Shown: piece by piece, positions 28,880 through 38,900 of the stretch
Position numbering within the stretch: position 1 is the stretch's first letter
Layout of the letters: each line of letters starts with the position of its first letter
Assembly (NCBI GenBank): GCA_016704345.1
Contig: JADJAH010000003.1
Location: 62,001-126,000 of the forward strand
Direction: 5' to 3'
Length of the DNA: 64,000 nucleotides
DNA from: Ignavibacteria bacterium
Lineage (GTDB): Bacteria; Bacteroidota; Ignavibacteria; Tepidaquicellales; Tepidaquicellaceae
Translations under genes and position numbers: made by a program
Notes under the pieces: model-generated
The model's database searches: none
Seen by the model: only the letters and a program-made list of their open reading frames with translations
Told to the model about the DNA's origin: nothing

Positions 28880-30373
28880 TTATTTAATATTCAAAGCCAG
28901 CTCATTAGCCTTTTCCAATAACCAGTCTTTGTGATAAAGCAGTTTTTCATTGTCCATAGTCTTTCTAATGAATTCAACCTCTGAAGATTTATGAGTGTTT
29001 TTCAGTTTATGCAGTTGGGAATAATGCTTAAGAAAATTCTTTACTGAGATCCTCGTGTCTTCTGAAATTTCTTTTGAATCAGATGCATAATGTTTGAATG
29101 TGTCAATGAGAAAATGAGCGGGGTCTTCAAGATTAAGTTCATAGTAAATTTTCAGCATAAGAAATTTTACATCGGTTTTCAGTCTTACAAAATCGTATTT
29201 AACCTTCGATACATATTGCAGCGACTCCTCAAAATCCCCTCTTGCGAATTTTACAACAGCCAATGAAAAGTATTTCATATTATCAACGTATTCCGGCTGC
29301 AGTTCATCTGTATAATTCTCAATAAAATTTTCAGCCCAGTCGTATTCCCTTACAGCAGTAGAGTGAATGACAGCGCTTCTGTAAAATGAAGGATGCATAA
29401 AATCATCATCAGAAACTTTGTATGCTTTATCTTCGACGCAGAAGCTCATAATCTCAAAAAGTTCAGACCGTTTATAACCATCACTTATATCTTTTCCTGA
29501 ACTAAGAATGTTCATCAGGTCTGCATAGAAAAAATTCTTTTCAAATCTCGAAATGTTGCTTCGGTTAGCGATGAAAATTGTCTTTGCCTTTCTGTAATAA
29601 TCAAGATCATTCTCATTGATGATACTCTTGTATGCGTAGTAGTTAAACAGCAGTTGTGGATATTTCTCATGAGCACTGAAAGCGTCTATTGCCTTTTCAA
29701 TGTCAATAGCTTCGATAATTCTGTTGGTAAAATCACTTTCCGGTTTAGCATTGTTATAAGTTTCTTCAAGATATTTTATCTTTGCAGTCCATATCAAGTT
29801 CAGAATGAACTGAGCAGAATTCCATTCAAGAGATCTTATTCCGTGATCCAGAAATTTTTTATACTCCAGTGTATAAGCAAAGTATCTTGTATTGAGCTGT
29901 TCCAGCTGAAAGTATTCCAATGCAACAGTAGCCGATTCCTGATTCATCATAGAGAGTTCTTTGTATGTATCGGTAAGATACTGATCGTAATACTTCAGCA
30001 GATTTCTGTCAAGAAATCCGTTCAGAACGATCCTGTTCTTCAGCATTACATTATTCTTTACGCTTGAATGGATCATGAATTCATTAACAGCTTTCAATAA
30101 GGTGGAAGAAATATTCCTGACCAAATCCCTGTATTTCTTGTCGTCAGATTTTTCACCGGGATATAGTTCATTTATGATCTGTTCCTCAATTACTTTATCA
30201 GGAGGAAATTCAGGATAATGTCTCTTAAGATAATTATACAAAGGCAAGGGATCCCTTTCTTTCTTGAAATACGGGGATTTGAGAAACTTGTCAAACTCAG
30301 ACAGTTCGATTTTCGATAACGTTCTCAGAAATGCTATTAGCTTTGTATCCTTTTTTCCGGCAGAATTATTCAA
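28880..30373 (-). CDS. SPYFNK-family helical protein
   Basis: This is an intact family member. I prefer the TTG start at 30373 (497 residues); a TTG at 30415 would add 14 residues that align with no paralogue. Near the N-terminus, KKDTKLIAFLRTLSKIELSE closely matches the start of the 13080 protein (KDTKLVDILKTL). SPYFKK and INELYPGEKSDDKKYRDLVR follow. The C-terminal part has FEESLQYVSKVKYDFVRLKT, KIYYELNLED and the ending WLLEKANELALNIK. No signal or membrane segment is present. It is divergent from the small ORF at 30532 and the giant gene at 30726, which share the promoter region between. Function is unknown; the strict pairing hints at a dedicated partner or regulator. Confidence 0.8.
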   Translation of the reverse strand: MNNSAGKKDTKLIAFLRTLSKIELSEFDKFLKSPYFKKERDPLPLYNYLKRHYPEFPPDKVIEEQIINELYPGEKSDDKKYRDLVRNISSTLLKAVNEFMIHSSVKNNVMLKNRIVLNGFLDRNLLKYYDQYLTDTYKELSMMNQESATVALEYFQLEQLNTRYFAYTLEYKKFLDHGIRSLEWNSAQFILNLIWTAKIKYLEETYNNAKPESDFTNRIIEAIDIEKAIDAFSAHEKYPQLLFNYYAYKSIINENDLDYYRKAKTIFIANRSNISRFEKNFFYADLMNILSSGKDISDGYKRSELFEIMSFCVEDKAYKVSDDDFMHPSFYRSAVIHSTAVREYDWAENFIENYTDELQPEYVDNMKYFSLAVVKFARGDFEESLQYVSKVKYDFVRLKTDVKFLMLKIYYELNLEDPAHFLIDTFKHYASDSKEISEDTRISVKNFLKHYSQLHKLKNTHKSSEVEFIRKTMDNEKLLYHKDWLLEKANELALNIK

Positions 30374-30480
30374 TGTTATTTTTTTCGATACAAAATTAGC
30401 TACAAAAAGCCACAAAAACTAATTTTTTTAGCCGATTTCTACCTGTTCCAATAAATCACTTCGATATTAACTGAGTAAAG

Positions 30481-30488
30481 TTTCTTTG
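30481..30488 (+). promoter_or_regulatory. TTTCTTTG box
   Basis: TTTCTTTG lies 44 bp before the small ORF start at 30532 and within the short divergent gap. The same octamer precedes the genes at 24640, 43109 and 47365. It fits three or more positions of the Bacteroidota TAnnTTTG box. Function is inferred. Confidence 0.35.
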
Positions 30489-30531
30489 CATGGCCATTTC
30501 CGCACTGTTAATTTGCAGTCAAATAAAATTC

Positions 30532-30729
30532 ATGGATCAAAATAATCTGAAGCTGCTTCTTGAAAAATTGAGAACCAAAGTACGGGATTCTTCCGGAAAG
30601 ATCAGAGAAGGAGAGCTTATAAGCATGATAAATATGATCGCAAGAGCTGAAATGAAATTGAGGAATGGCAACAATGGAAATATTGAAAAGTTTGAGAAAG
30701 AAATCCTGAAATTCATTGAGGAAGAATGA
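30532..30729 (+). CDS. Small acidic/basic helical protein, possible coupled leader gene
   Basis: This is a 65-residue ORF beginning MDQNNLKLLLEKLRTKVRD and ending EKFEKEILKFIEEE. It is charged, lacks Cys and signal sequence, and is predicted to be a helical hairpin. An upstream in-frame ATG at 30490 would add 14 hydrophobic residues. Its TGA stop overlaps the ATG of the giant secreted gene (ATGA at 30726-30729), which is typical of translational coupling and argues that it is real. I recognise no family. It may be a helper or leader for expression of the next gene. Confidence 0.5.
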   Translation: MDQNNLKLLLEKLRTKVRDSSGKIREGELISMINMIARAEMKLRNGNNGNIEKFEKEILKFIEEE

Positions 30730-33700
30730 AAACCGAACAAACAAACCTGAAGAATAATTTTTTCAGGAATAATTTCCTGAATCAGGTTTGTAATATTCTG
30801 TTCAAAAAGAATTTGAAATCAAATCTAAATAAATCAAAAAAAACAATCGCCGTGAAAAGAGAACTGACCGCAAATTGCAGTAACCTTTCTGCTTATGTAA
30901 AAGCTTCAGGATTCAAATCAATGTTGCAGCAATTGACTTCTGTATTCTTACTGTTGCTTATTTTTTTCTCTGCAGGTCTGAATGCTCAGTCAGACAGGAT
31001 ACTAAACAGCAACGGAGTAGATTATTCCAAGAATTTCCCGATGGGAATGACTACCGATGTTTTGAATGAAGTTGTCAATCTGCCCAAAGGTGCGAAGGAT
31101 AATTTCCTCGGACCGGAAGTAACAGATCAAAGCGGCGGACCGGATGCATACGGATATTTATGGAAAGACAGTGATGAACCCGGAGGACCTGCTTACAACT
31201 GGGTTGAAGTCTCGGGAGTCGGAACTGTTATCTCAAGCTGGACTAACGGACAAGATGATGGATATACAAAAGTTGCATTGCCTTTTGCTTTTCCTTTTTA
31301 TGGAACAAGTTACAATCATTTGAAAATTTGTACAAATGGCTGGATATCGTTTGATACTGCTTCAACAAGCGCTGCTTACAACAATATTCCATTACCCGAT
31401 GCCTCAGATCCCAATAATGCAATCTTCCCGTTTTGGGATGACCTCGACCTCAATTTTTCATCAGGCAATGTTTATTATTATAATGATGTAGCTAACAATA
31501 GATTTATTATTCAGTACAATAATGTCCCGCACTATTCCGGTGGCTCAGAAGGACCGGGACCTTATACATTTGAAGTTATATTAAATAAAGACGGAAAAAT
31601 TTTATTTCAGTATAAAAGTGTTCTTGCTCCTTTAACTTCAAATACAATTGGAACTGAAAACTCAACCGGAACAGACGCACTCCAAATAGTTTATAACAAC
31701 ACTTATGTCAAGGATAGCTTATCAGTTTTGATTTCCATAGAACCTCCGAAGATCACATCGATATCACCTTTGAGCGGTAATGTCGGTTCTTCCGTTCTGA
31801 TTACCGGTTCAGGATTTAACGCTAATCCATCACTTAATACTGTGTATTTTGGTTCAGTAAAAGCAACTGTCACATTCGCAACATACACCAATCTGGCTGT
31901 AACGGTTCCCGTCTCCTCTAGTTATCAGAATGTCAGCGTCACCAATATGGCATTTAATACCACCGGTTATTCTAATTTACCATTCAATGTTACATTCCCC
32001 GGTGGCTGCAAACCTGACTTTGACGGAGGAACATCTTATACCGCTGTAGCAGTGAGAGAAATAAGTACAGTTGACCTCGACGGAGACAGTAATTCAGATA
32101 TATTATTTGCAAATTCTCAATTTGCATCAATTGGCGTAACAAGAGTTACTTCATCAGGGGGTATAATAAGTTTAGCACCAAAAATTGATTATTCAATTGG
32201 AGGAGCACCAAATTCTGTTATACACGGTGACGTTGACGGTGACGGTAAACAGGATATAATTGTATCAAAGTTTTTTTCTGCTACCGGTTCTGTTTTTCGC
32301 AATACATCAACACCGGGAAGTATAAGCTTTGCTGCAAGAACAGATTTAACAATTGCTAACGCAAGTGAAGATCCCAAATCAATAAAAATTGGAGACTTTA
32401 ACGGAGATGGAAAACCTGATCTGGTTTCATCCAATTGGTTAGGTACGGGAAGTTATTTCATGTCAATTCTTATAAACAGATCTACACCCGGTGTGATTGC
32501 ATTTGATCCGAAGGTTGATATTGCTGCAATAAATCAACCTCTTTATGTTTGTACAGGTGATATTGACGGTGACGGAAAAACAGATATTGCACTGGCAACA
32601 AGTGGTTCAAACATTTCTCTTTATAGAAATACAACAACAAATAACTCAGTGAGTTTTGCAGCACCAATAAATATTCCGGGTGGCATAGTTATGAGGGAAA
32701 TGGCAATCGGAGATGTTGACGGAGACAATAAAGCAGACCTGGTATCAGCAAATGTGAATCCGGGTAGCATATCAATTCTAAGAAATACTTCAACACCCGG
32801 TAATATTAGTTTTGCAGCGAAAGTTGATTTTAATGGAGGAGGATTTGGAGTCAGATCAGTAAGACTTGGTGATATTGACGGAGATGGAAAGCCGGACGCT
32901 GCAATCGGTTATGAAAACAAAACAATAGTTTCAATATTCAGAAACACATCTTCAACAGGTGTAATAAATTTTGAGAATAAAGTAGACTTCTCTCCGAATT
33001 CAACGAGCAACTCTTATGGCGCTTCATTAGGAGACGTGAACCAGGATGGCCGTCCTGAATTACTTGCCGGTAACTTCAACGGTAATAACTACACAATATA
33101 TAAGAATAAAGCTGTTGCATTTGCTTATCAGACAAGTATGACCGGTAATGGAAATCCGGTTGTAAACGGATCTGTGACACCAAGTCTTGTAAATCATACA
33201 GACTTTGGATATACAAGTCTTAATACACCTGTAATAAGAACTTTTACCTTTCAGAATTCCAGTACGGACAGTTTAATAATAAACAGTATTTCTGCTACAG
33301 GCGGAGATTCAGCTTTGTTTACTGCCGGCAGTATTACACCTGCAGGTAAGATAGCGCCGGGAGGATCAGGTACTTTTACGGTAACTTTCAATACGCCATC
33401 GTTTGGAACAAAAAACACAACTGTAAAAGTAAGTTCAGAAATTCTGCCCGGAACTTTGTGTAATACTCAGCAGAATTATACTTTTACAATAAAAGGAGAA
33501 GCCGGCACTCCGCCGGTACTTTCAGCTTCCCAGGATACGATAGTTTCAACTTTATTGGTTGGTTCAAATACAGAAACCAAAAATTTAAGTATTGGAAACT
33601 CCGGGACCGCCACATTGAACTGGTCACTTGCAGAAAATAATCCGTTAGCCAGGCCATCCAGTCTTTCGGCATCAAGACACTCCTTTTCTGAAAAAGAGAT

Positions 33701-35129
33701 TGACAAAATTGTTAATCAGCCAAAAGGAGCTAAGGATCAGTTCAGAGGATCTGAAGTTACAGACCGGTCAGGCGGACCGGATGCATTTGGATACAGATGG
33801 ATTGACAGCGATTCAGCGGGCGGACCGGCATTCAACTGGAATGATATATCCGGAACCGGAACACCTGTAACTGTCTGGACCGGCAATAAAGATGACGGTA
33901 TTGCAATAGTTGCACTGCCATTTTCATTTCCTTATTACGGAGTAAGCTATCCGAAACTGAAAATATGTACGAACGGATGGGTTTCATTTGATACTGCATC
34001 TGCGAACAATGCTTTCAATAATACTCCAATCCCGGATTCTAATGAACCCAACAAAGCCATTTATCCTTTCTGGGATGATCTTGACTTAAGAGCTTCAGGA
34101 AGTGTCTATTACTACAATGATGTTTCTAACAGCAGATTTATTGTTCAATTTAATAATGTTCCACACTTCGGTACCGGAGGTCCTTATACATTCCAGGTTA
34201 TTCTTCACAGTAACGGAAGCATCTATTTTCAGTATTTGAATATGGGAACACCATCAAATTCAAATACTGTGGGAATTGAAAATGCAGCGGGTAGCGACGG
34301 ACTTCAGATAGTTTACAATAATACTTACGTTCACAACAATCTTGCTGTACAAATAATCAATCCCGGTTTGGGATGGGTTTCAGAAGATCCGGTAAACGGA
34401 ACAATTGCAGGAGTCGGAAATCAAAATGTAAATTTACTTTTCAACAGTTCATCGCTTCCTTTGGGGACTTATACCGGAAATCTGATGATCACTTCAAATG
34501 ACTTAACAAATCCGGTTAAGAATGTATTTGTAAAATTGAATGTCGTTTCTTCTGTGCCTGCCTCAATGAAATTGGCAATAGAAGGATTTTACAATGCCGG
34601 TTCGGATGGAATGAATATTTCTGACACAGTAAGAATCTATTTAAGGAATAATTCATCTCCTTATAGTGTAGTTGATTCTGCAAAGTCTGTAATTGATGCT
34701 GCAACTCTTACTGGCTCGTTCTCATTCAGCAATGCCCCGGCAGGAACTTATTATCTGCAGGTTAAAGGAAGAAACTGCATTGAAACTTGGAGTAAAGCAG
34801 GCGGTGAGATTTTCAATCCGGGAGCAGTTTTTAGTTATGATTTTACAAATTCGATAACACAGGCATTCGGCAGTAATATGACACAGGTCGATAATTCTCC
34901 TGTCAGATTCGCAATGTTCAGCGGAGATGTCAATCAGGACGGGACAGTTGATGCAACGGATGTCAGTACAGTTGATAATGACGCATCAAACTTTGTCAGT
35001 GGATACGTTGTGACAGATCTAACGGGTGATGACTTTGTTGACGGAACCGACTTTGCGATAGCGGATAACAATGCGGCGAATTTTGTATCGGTTGTAAGAC
35101 CGTGGGGTCAATTAAGAATTAAGAGTTAA
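30726..35129 (+). CDS. Giant multidomain secreted protein (VCBS propeller, nested duplicate domain, dockerin)
   Basis: The 1467-residue protein has an unusually long, basic N-region (about 70 residues) before the signal core VFLLLLIFFSAGLNAQ. A beta-sandwich domain (about 110-290: LPFAFPFYG, CTNGWISFDT, PFWDDLDL) is followed by an IPT/TIG domain (about 300-385). Seven VCBS units (GDIDGDGKPD type, about 400-790) and an ASH-like Ig domain come next. A second copy of the first domain (about 1000-1190) sits inside what looks like one BACON/ASH-type Ig domain. The shared module and dockerin (DVNQDGTVDATD, DLTGDDFVDGTD) end it. The usual stop after VVRP has become TGG, adding GQLRIKS from an AT-rich repeat. 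It is coupled to the small ORF upstream. Confidence 0.88.
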   Translation: MKTEQTNLKNNFFRNNFLNQVCNILFKKNLKSNLNKSKKTIAVKRELTANCSNLSAYVKASGFKSMLQQLTSVFLLLLIFFSAGLNAQSDRILNSNGVDYSKNFPMGMTTDVLNEVVNLPKGAKDNFLGPEVTDQSGGPDAYGYLWKDSDEPGGPAYNWVEVSGVGTVISSWTNGQDDGYTKVALPFAFPFYGTSYNHLKICTNGWISFDTASTSAAYNNIPLPDASDPNNAIFPFWDDLDLNFSSGNVYYYNDVANNRFIIQYNNVPHYSGGSEGPGPYTFEVILNKDGKILFQYKSVLAPLTSNTIGTENSTGTDALQIVYNNTYVKDSLSVLISIEPPKITSISPLSGNVGSSVLITGSGFNANPSLNTVYFGSVKATVTFATYTNLAVTVPVSSSYQNVSVTNMAFNTTGYSNLPFNVTFPGGCKPDFDGGTSYTAVAVREISTVDLDGDSNSDILFANSQFASIGVTRVTSSGGIISLAPKIDYSIGGAPNSVIHGDVDGDGKQDIIVSKFFSATGSVFRNTSTPGSISFAARTDLTIANASEDPKSIKIGDFNGDGKPDLVSSNWLGTGSYFMSILINRSTPGVIAFDPKVDIAAINQPLYVCTGDIDGDGKTDIALATSGSNISLYRNTTTNNSVSFAAPINIPGGIVMREMAIGDVDGDNKADLVSANVNPGSISILRNTSTPGNISFAAKVDFNGGGFGVRSVRLGDIDGDGKPDAAIGYENKTIVSIFRNTSSTGVINFENKVDFSPNSTSNSYGASLGDVNQDGRPELLAGNFNGNNYTIYKNKAVAFAYQTSMTGNGNPVVNGSVTPSLVNHTDFGYTSLNTPVIRTFTFQNSSTDSLIINSISATGGDSALFTAGSITPAGKIAPGGSGTFTVTFNTPSFGTKNTTVKVSSEILPGTLCNTQQNYTFTIKGEAGTPPVLSASQDTIVSTLLVGSNTETKNLSIGNSGTATLNWSLAENNPLARPSSLSASRHSFSEKEIDKIVNQPKGAKDQFRGSEVTDRSGGPDAFGYRWIDSDSAGGPAFNWNDISGTGTPVTVWTGNKDDGIAIVALPFSFPYYGVSYPKLKICTNGWVSFDTASANNAFNNTPIPDSNEPNKAIYPFWDDLDLRASGSVYYYNDVSNSRFIVQFNNVPHFGTGGPYTFQVILHSNGSIYFQYLNMGTPSNSNTVGIENAAGSDGLQIVYNNTYVHNNLAVQIINPGLGWVSEDPVNGTIAGVGNQNVNLLFNSSSLPLGTYTGNLMITSNDLTNPVKNVFVKLNVVSSVPASMKLAIEGFYNAGSDGMNISDTVRIYLRNNSSPYSVVDSAKSVIDAATLTGSFSFSNAPAGTYYLQVKGRNCIETWSKAGGEIFNPGAVFSYDFTNSITQAFGSNMTQVDNSPVRFAMFSGDVNQDGTVDATDVSTVDNDASNFVSGYVVTDLTGDDFVDGTDFAIADNNAANFVSVVRPWGQLRIKS
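35107..35129. repeat. AT-rich repeat at the gene end
   Basis: CAATTAAGAATTAAGAGTTAA is read through by the preceding dockerin gene and supplies its stop codon. It belongs to the same family as the repeats at 41-83 and 46991-47024. Confidence 0.5.
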
Positions 35130-35160
35130 GTATGCCCGCGAAAATCCACGGGCTAATTAG

Positions 35161-35274
35161 CTGAGTCCCTGCGTTCTTGGCGGCCTGCCGAACGTTCAGC
35201 TCTCTGCAGGCGGGCCTGCCCACTGGCCATTGAAGTGTGAAATGCATCCCGGCAGGCAGGGATTCAGCCGCACC
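35161..35274 (+). repeat. GC-rich element family B, copy 1
   Basis: The conserved core at 35206-35273 contains GGCGGGCCTGCCCACTGGCC and then TGAAATGCATCCCGGCAGGC. The outer ends CTGAGTCCCTGC and GCAGGGATTCAG are complementary, so the whole can fold. Copies 2 and 3 are at 41022-41113 and 56260-56395. Confidence 0.75.
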
Positions 35275-35294
35275 AGTAGAGACGGGCAATTTGC

Positions 35295-35379
35295 CGTTGT
35301 TCGGTGTTCCCAAAAGTTTGCATTTTACTCTGGTGATTCTCTCATAACAGCCCCTGCAAACTCTTGGGTCACCAACAAC
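35295..35379 (+). repeat. Palindromic element family A, copy 2
   Basis: The arms are at 35303-35322 (GGTGTTCCCAAAAGTTTGCA, identical to copy 1) and 35355-35373 (TGCAAACTCTTGGGTCACC, one change). It lies directly against a broken half of the family-C palindrome at 35276-35292, as if one element had inserted into the other. Confidence 0.75.
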
Positions 35380-35405
35380 TTGCTAATTATTTCGCTGAGA
35401 TTTTC

Positions 35406-35433
35406 GTAGAGACGGGCAATTGCCCGTCTCTAC
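35406..35433. repeat. Perfect 28-bp palindrome, family C, copy 1
   Basis: GTAGAGACGGGCAA is followed at once by its exact reverse complement TTGCCCGTCTCTAC. An identical copy is at 41133-41160 and a half copy at 35276-35292. Similar sequences are known as dispersed repeats in many bacteria. Confidence 0.85.
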
Positions 35434-35905
35434 AACCTGAACGCGAAATCTCGCCTGCCTCTGGTGTCTCCTTGCTTTGCGGTACTCTGGCGGTTCAATG
35501 TGTGACGCGGGCTGGGAACATCCGTGCATTCAAGATTGAAGATCTGTTTGCTTCGGATACGCGAACAGAACAGCAAGATGTTATTAAATTTCCCAAATAT
35601 TGCGTTTTAAGAACTTTATTACTATGTTTGAAAACCAAATTCGGAATTACACTTTAGATACCTCGTAACGCAAAGTATCCGAATCCAGGTTATAGCTATT
35701 TTTTTCTCATTTGGATATTCGCATCTTTTCCCCATCCTTCCGTATGAGCAGATCAAATAGGATCTATTCAAAGCGGATTTAAATGACCACAAGCTCTAAA
35801 ATTTGGCTCTTTCATTTTGCAATCTTCAGAGATCGTTCAAACTTCGATAGAAAGATAATAACAATTCAATTCTTAATTAATAAAAATGCCCGGGAGGGGA
35901 ACAAG

Positions 35906-38900
35906 ATGAATTTCTTTACTAATAAATCCGCAACAGCAAAATGCCTAAGTTCTCTGTATTCAGATGATTCACAATGCAGAATTATAAACGCACGGTCACT
36001 GAAAGCAATTTTGTTACTGGCGTTTACATTCTTTGCTTACGGAGTTAACGCTCAGCCGGTGATCACAACATTCGCACCGCAAAGCGGACCGGCCGGAACA
36101 GTTGTAACTATCACCGGCAGCGGATTCAGTTTGGCTCCTTCATTAAACAAGGTATTCTTTGGAGCAGCACCGGCGTATGTACCTGCATCAACAAATACAA
36201 GCCTGACGGTAGAGGTTCCGCCAGGAGCAAACTACGGTTATATCTCAGTGACAAATGTAGAAAACCATCTTACGGTATATTCATCAATACCGTTCAAATT
36301 AACATTCCCGGGTGGATGCAAACCTGAATTTGAATTAAAAAGGGATTTTACTTCTGATTCAATTCCATATTCCGTCTGCATCGGTGACCTGAATGGAGAC
36401 AGCAGGTCCGATATGGCAGTTACGAATTATGGAAGTAATACCGTATCAGTTTTTCCTAATACATCTAATGCAGATGTTATAAGTTTTGCAGCAAAAGTTG
36501 ATTTCGTGACAGGATTATCTCCAAAGTCTGTAAACTTCGGCGACATAGACGGGGACGGCAGGCTTGATATGATAGTGACTAACAGCGGCGACACCTCTGT
36601 ATCAGTATTCCGAAACACATCCTCATTCGGAAGTATAAGTTTTGCAGCAAAGGTTGATTTCAAGACAGGAGGATCTCCCTGGTCTGTATGCGTGGGCGAT
36701 ATAAACGGAGACGGAAAGCCGGATCTGGCAGTTGCAAATAGAGTCAGCTGGACAGTATCCGTATTACGCAATACATCAACTTCAGGAGTTGTTAGTTTTC
36801 TGTCAAAAGTTGACTTTACAACAGGTTCATCTCCGTATTCAGTCAGCATCGGTGATCTGGACGGAGACGGAAAGCCCGATCTGGCAATAGCAAACAGCGG
36901 CAGCAACACAGCATCAGTATTTAAAAATACATCAACATCAGGAGCAGTAAGCTTTGCAGCAAAGGTTGACTTTAATGCAGGAGGTAGTCCCGTTTCCATG
37001 AGCATTGGCGATATTGACGGAGACGGCAAGCTAGATCTGGTTTTAGCCAATAACAGCAGCAATAACGCATCAGTATTTCGTAATACATCCACACCCGGAA
37101 TTATAAATGCAGGAAGTTTTGCAGCAAGGGTTGACTTTGCCGCAGGTGGAGCTCCGCAAACAGTAAGCATCGGTGACATAGACGGAGATGGTAAACCGGA
37201 TCTGGCTGTTGCAAATTTTACTGGTAATTCAGTTTCGGTTTTGCGCAATGCGTCTGTATCGGGAACAGTAATTTTTGCAGGAAAAGTTGATTTGACGACA
37301 GCAGGGCAGGCAAGTTCCCTCAGCATTGGCGACTTCGACAATTACGGCAAACCGGAAGTGGTTGCGACAAATTACGACACTAAGACACTCTCTTTATTCA
37401 GAAACATAGCAACTCCGTCTGTATTACAGACCAGTGTTTCCGGTAACGGAAATCCGATCACAAACGGATCTGTAATACCGAGCTTGGCAAATCATACTGA
37501 CTTTGGCAATGTACTAATAGGCGGTAATCTCATCCGTACATATACAATTCAGAATTCAAGCACTGATAGTTTAAGAGTTGACAGCATTAAAATGTCAGGG
37601 ACTGATCAGGCATTATTCACACCGGGATCGATCACACCTGCAGGAAAAATAGCGCCGGGCGCATCGAAAACCTTTACAGTCACATGTACTCCATTGGCAA
37701 CAGGATTGAAGTCAGCTTCAGTAAATATTTATTCAAACATCAACTCCGGCACTTCTTGTCTTCTTCAGCAGACTTATACTTTTGCAGTTAAGGCTACCGG
37801 AGGTTCGTTGCCTGTCATTGAATCCTTTTCCCCTCAAAGCGGTCCTGTCGGAGGTACTGTTACAATCACAGGTGGCGGATTCAATACGACAGCTTCAAAC
37901 AACATTGTATTTTTCGGAGCTGCATTAGCTTCAGTATCGGCATCAACAGATACAAGTTTAACTGTCACCACTCCGGCAGGAGCAAACTTTCAGTATATTT
38001 CAGTTACAAATCTGGGAAGCAACCTGACGGGTTATTCATCAATTCCGTTCATTATAACATTTCCCGGAGGATGTAAAACTGAATTTGCGGCAAGAGTTAA
38101 CTTTTCCACCGGAGGAATTCCATATTCAGTCAGCATCGGTGACCTGGATATAGACGGCAAGTCCGATCTGGCTGTTGCGAATTATGGCAGTAATACAGTA
38201 TCAGTATACCGCAATACATCCACAACTGGGGGTGTAAGTTTCGCAGCAAAGGTAGATTTCGGAACAGGATCATCTCCAAAGTCTGTAAGCATCGGCGACA
38301 TAGACGGTGACGGCAAGTCTGATCTGGTAGTAACAAACAGCGGCGCCAGCAACTCAGTCTCAGTATTCCGAAATACATCCACACCAGGTGTTATCAATGC
38401 CGGAAGTTTTGCAGCAAAGGTAGATTTCGGAACAGGGTCTTCTCCATGGTCTGTAAGCGTAGGAGATTTAAACGGAGACGGCAAGCCTGATCTTGCAGTT
38501 GCAAATAGAGTCAGCCAGACCGTATCCGTATTTCGCAATACATCAACTTCAGGAGTTATAAATTTTATGTCAAGAGTTGACTTTGCAACAGGGTCATCAC
38601 CGTATTCCGTCAGCATCGGTGATCTGGACGGAGACGGCAAGCCCGATATGGCAGTTGCCAGCAGCGGAAGCAACATAGTATCAGCATATCAAAATACATC
38701 AACATCAGGAGTAGTAAACTTTGCAGCAAAAGTTGACTTTAATGCAGGAGGTAGTCCCGCTTCCGTGAGCATTGGCGATATTGACGGAGACGGAAAGCTA
38801 GATCTGGCTGTAGCCAATAACAGCAGTAATAACGCATCAGTATTTCGCAATACATCCACACCGGGAATAATAAATGCAGGAAGTTTTGCAGCAAGGGTTG

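Larger units (their letters stand above)
35130..35905. other. Repeat-rich intergenic region
   Basis: This 776-bp stretch separates two giant genes on the same strand. Repeats fill 35133-35433: a GCCCGCG...GGGC hairpin (35133-35152), family B (35161-35274), a truncated family-C copy (35276-35292), family A (35295-35379) and a full family-C palindrome (35406-35433). From 35434 to 35905 I see no gene, only an AT-rich leader and a Shine-Dalgarno run before 35906. Reading frames here are low complexity and cross repeats. Confidence 0.65.

Noticed and set aside
35364..35657. Plus-strand open frame of 97 codons in the intergenic region
   Set aside because: It runs through family-A and family-C repeats and has no ribosome site or family match.
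36427..37341. Long minus-strand open frame opposite the 35906 propeller (also 38182-38676 and similar)
   Set aside because: It mirrors the VCBS repeat codons (repeated SGLPSPSMSPM-type sequence), has no start context, and vanishes between repeats. It is a shadow of the repeated plus-strand gene.
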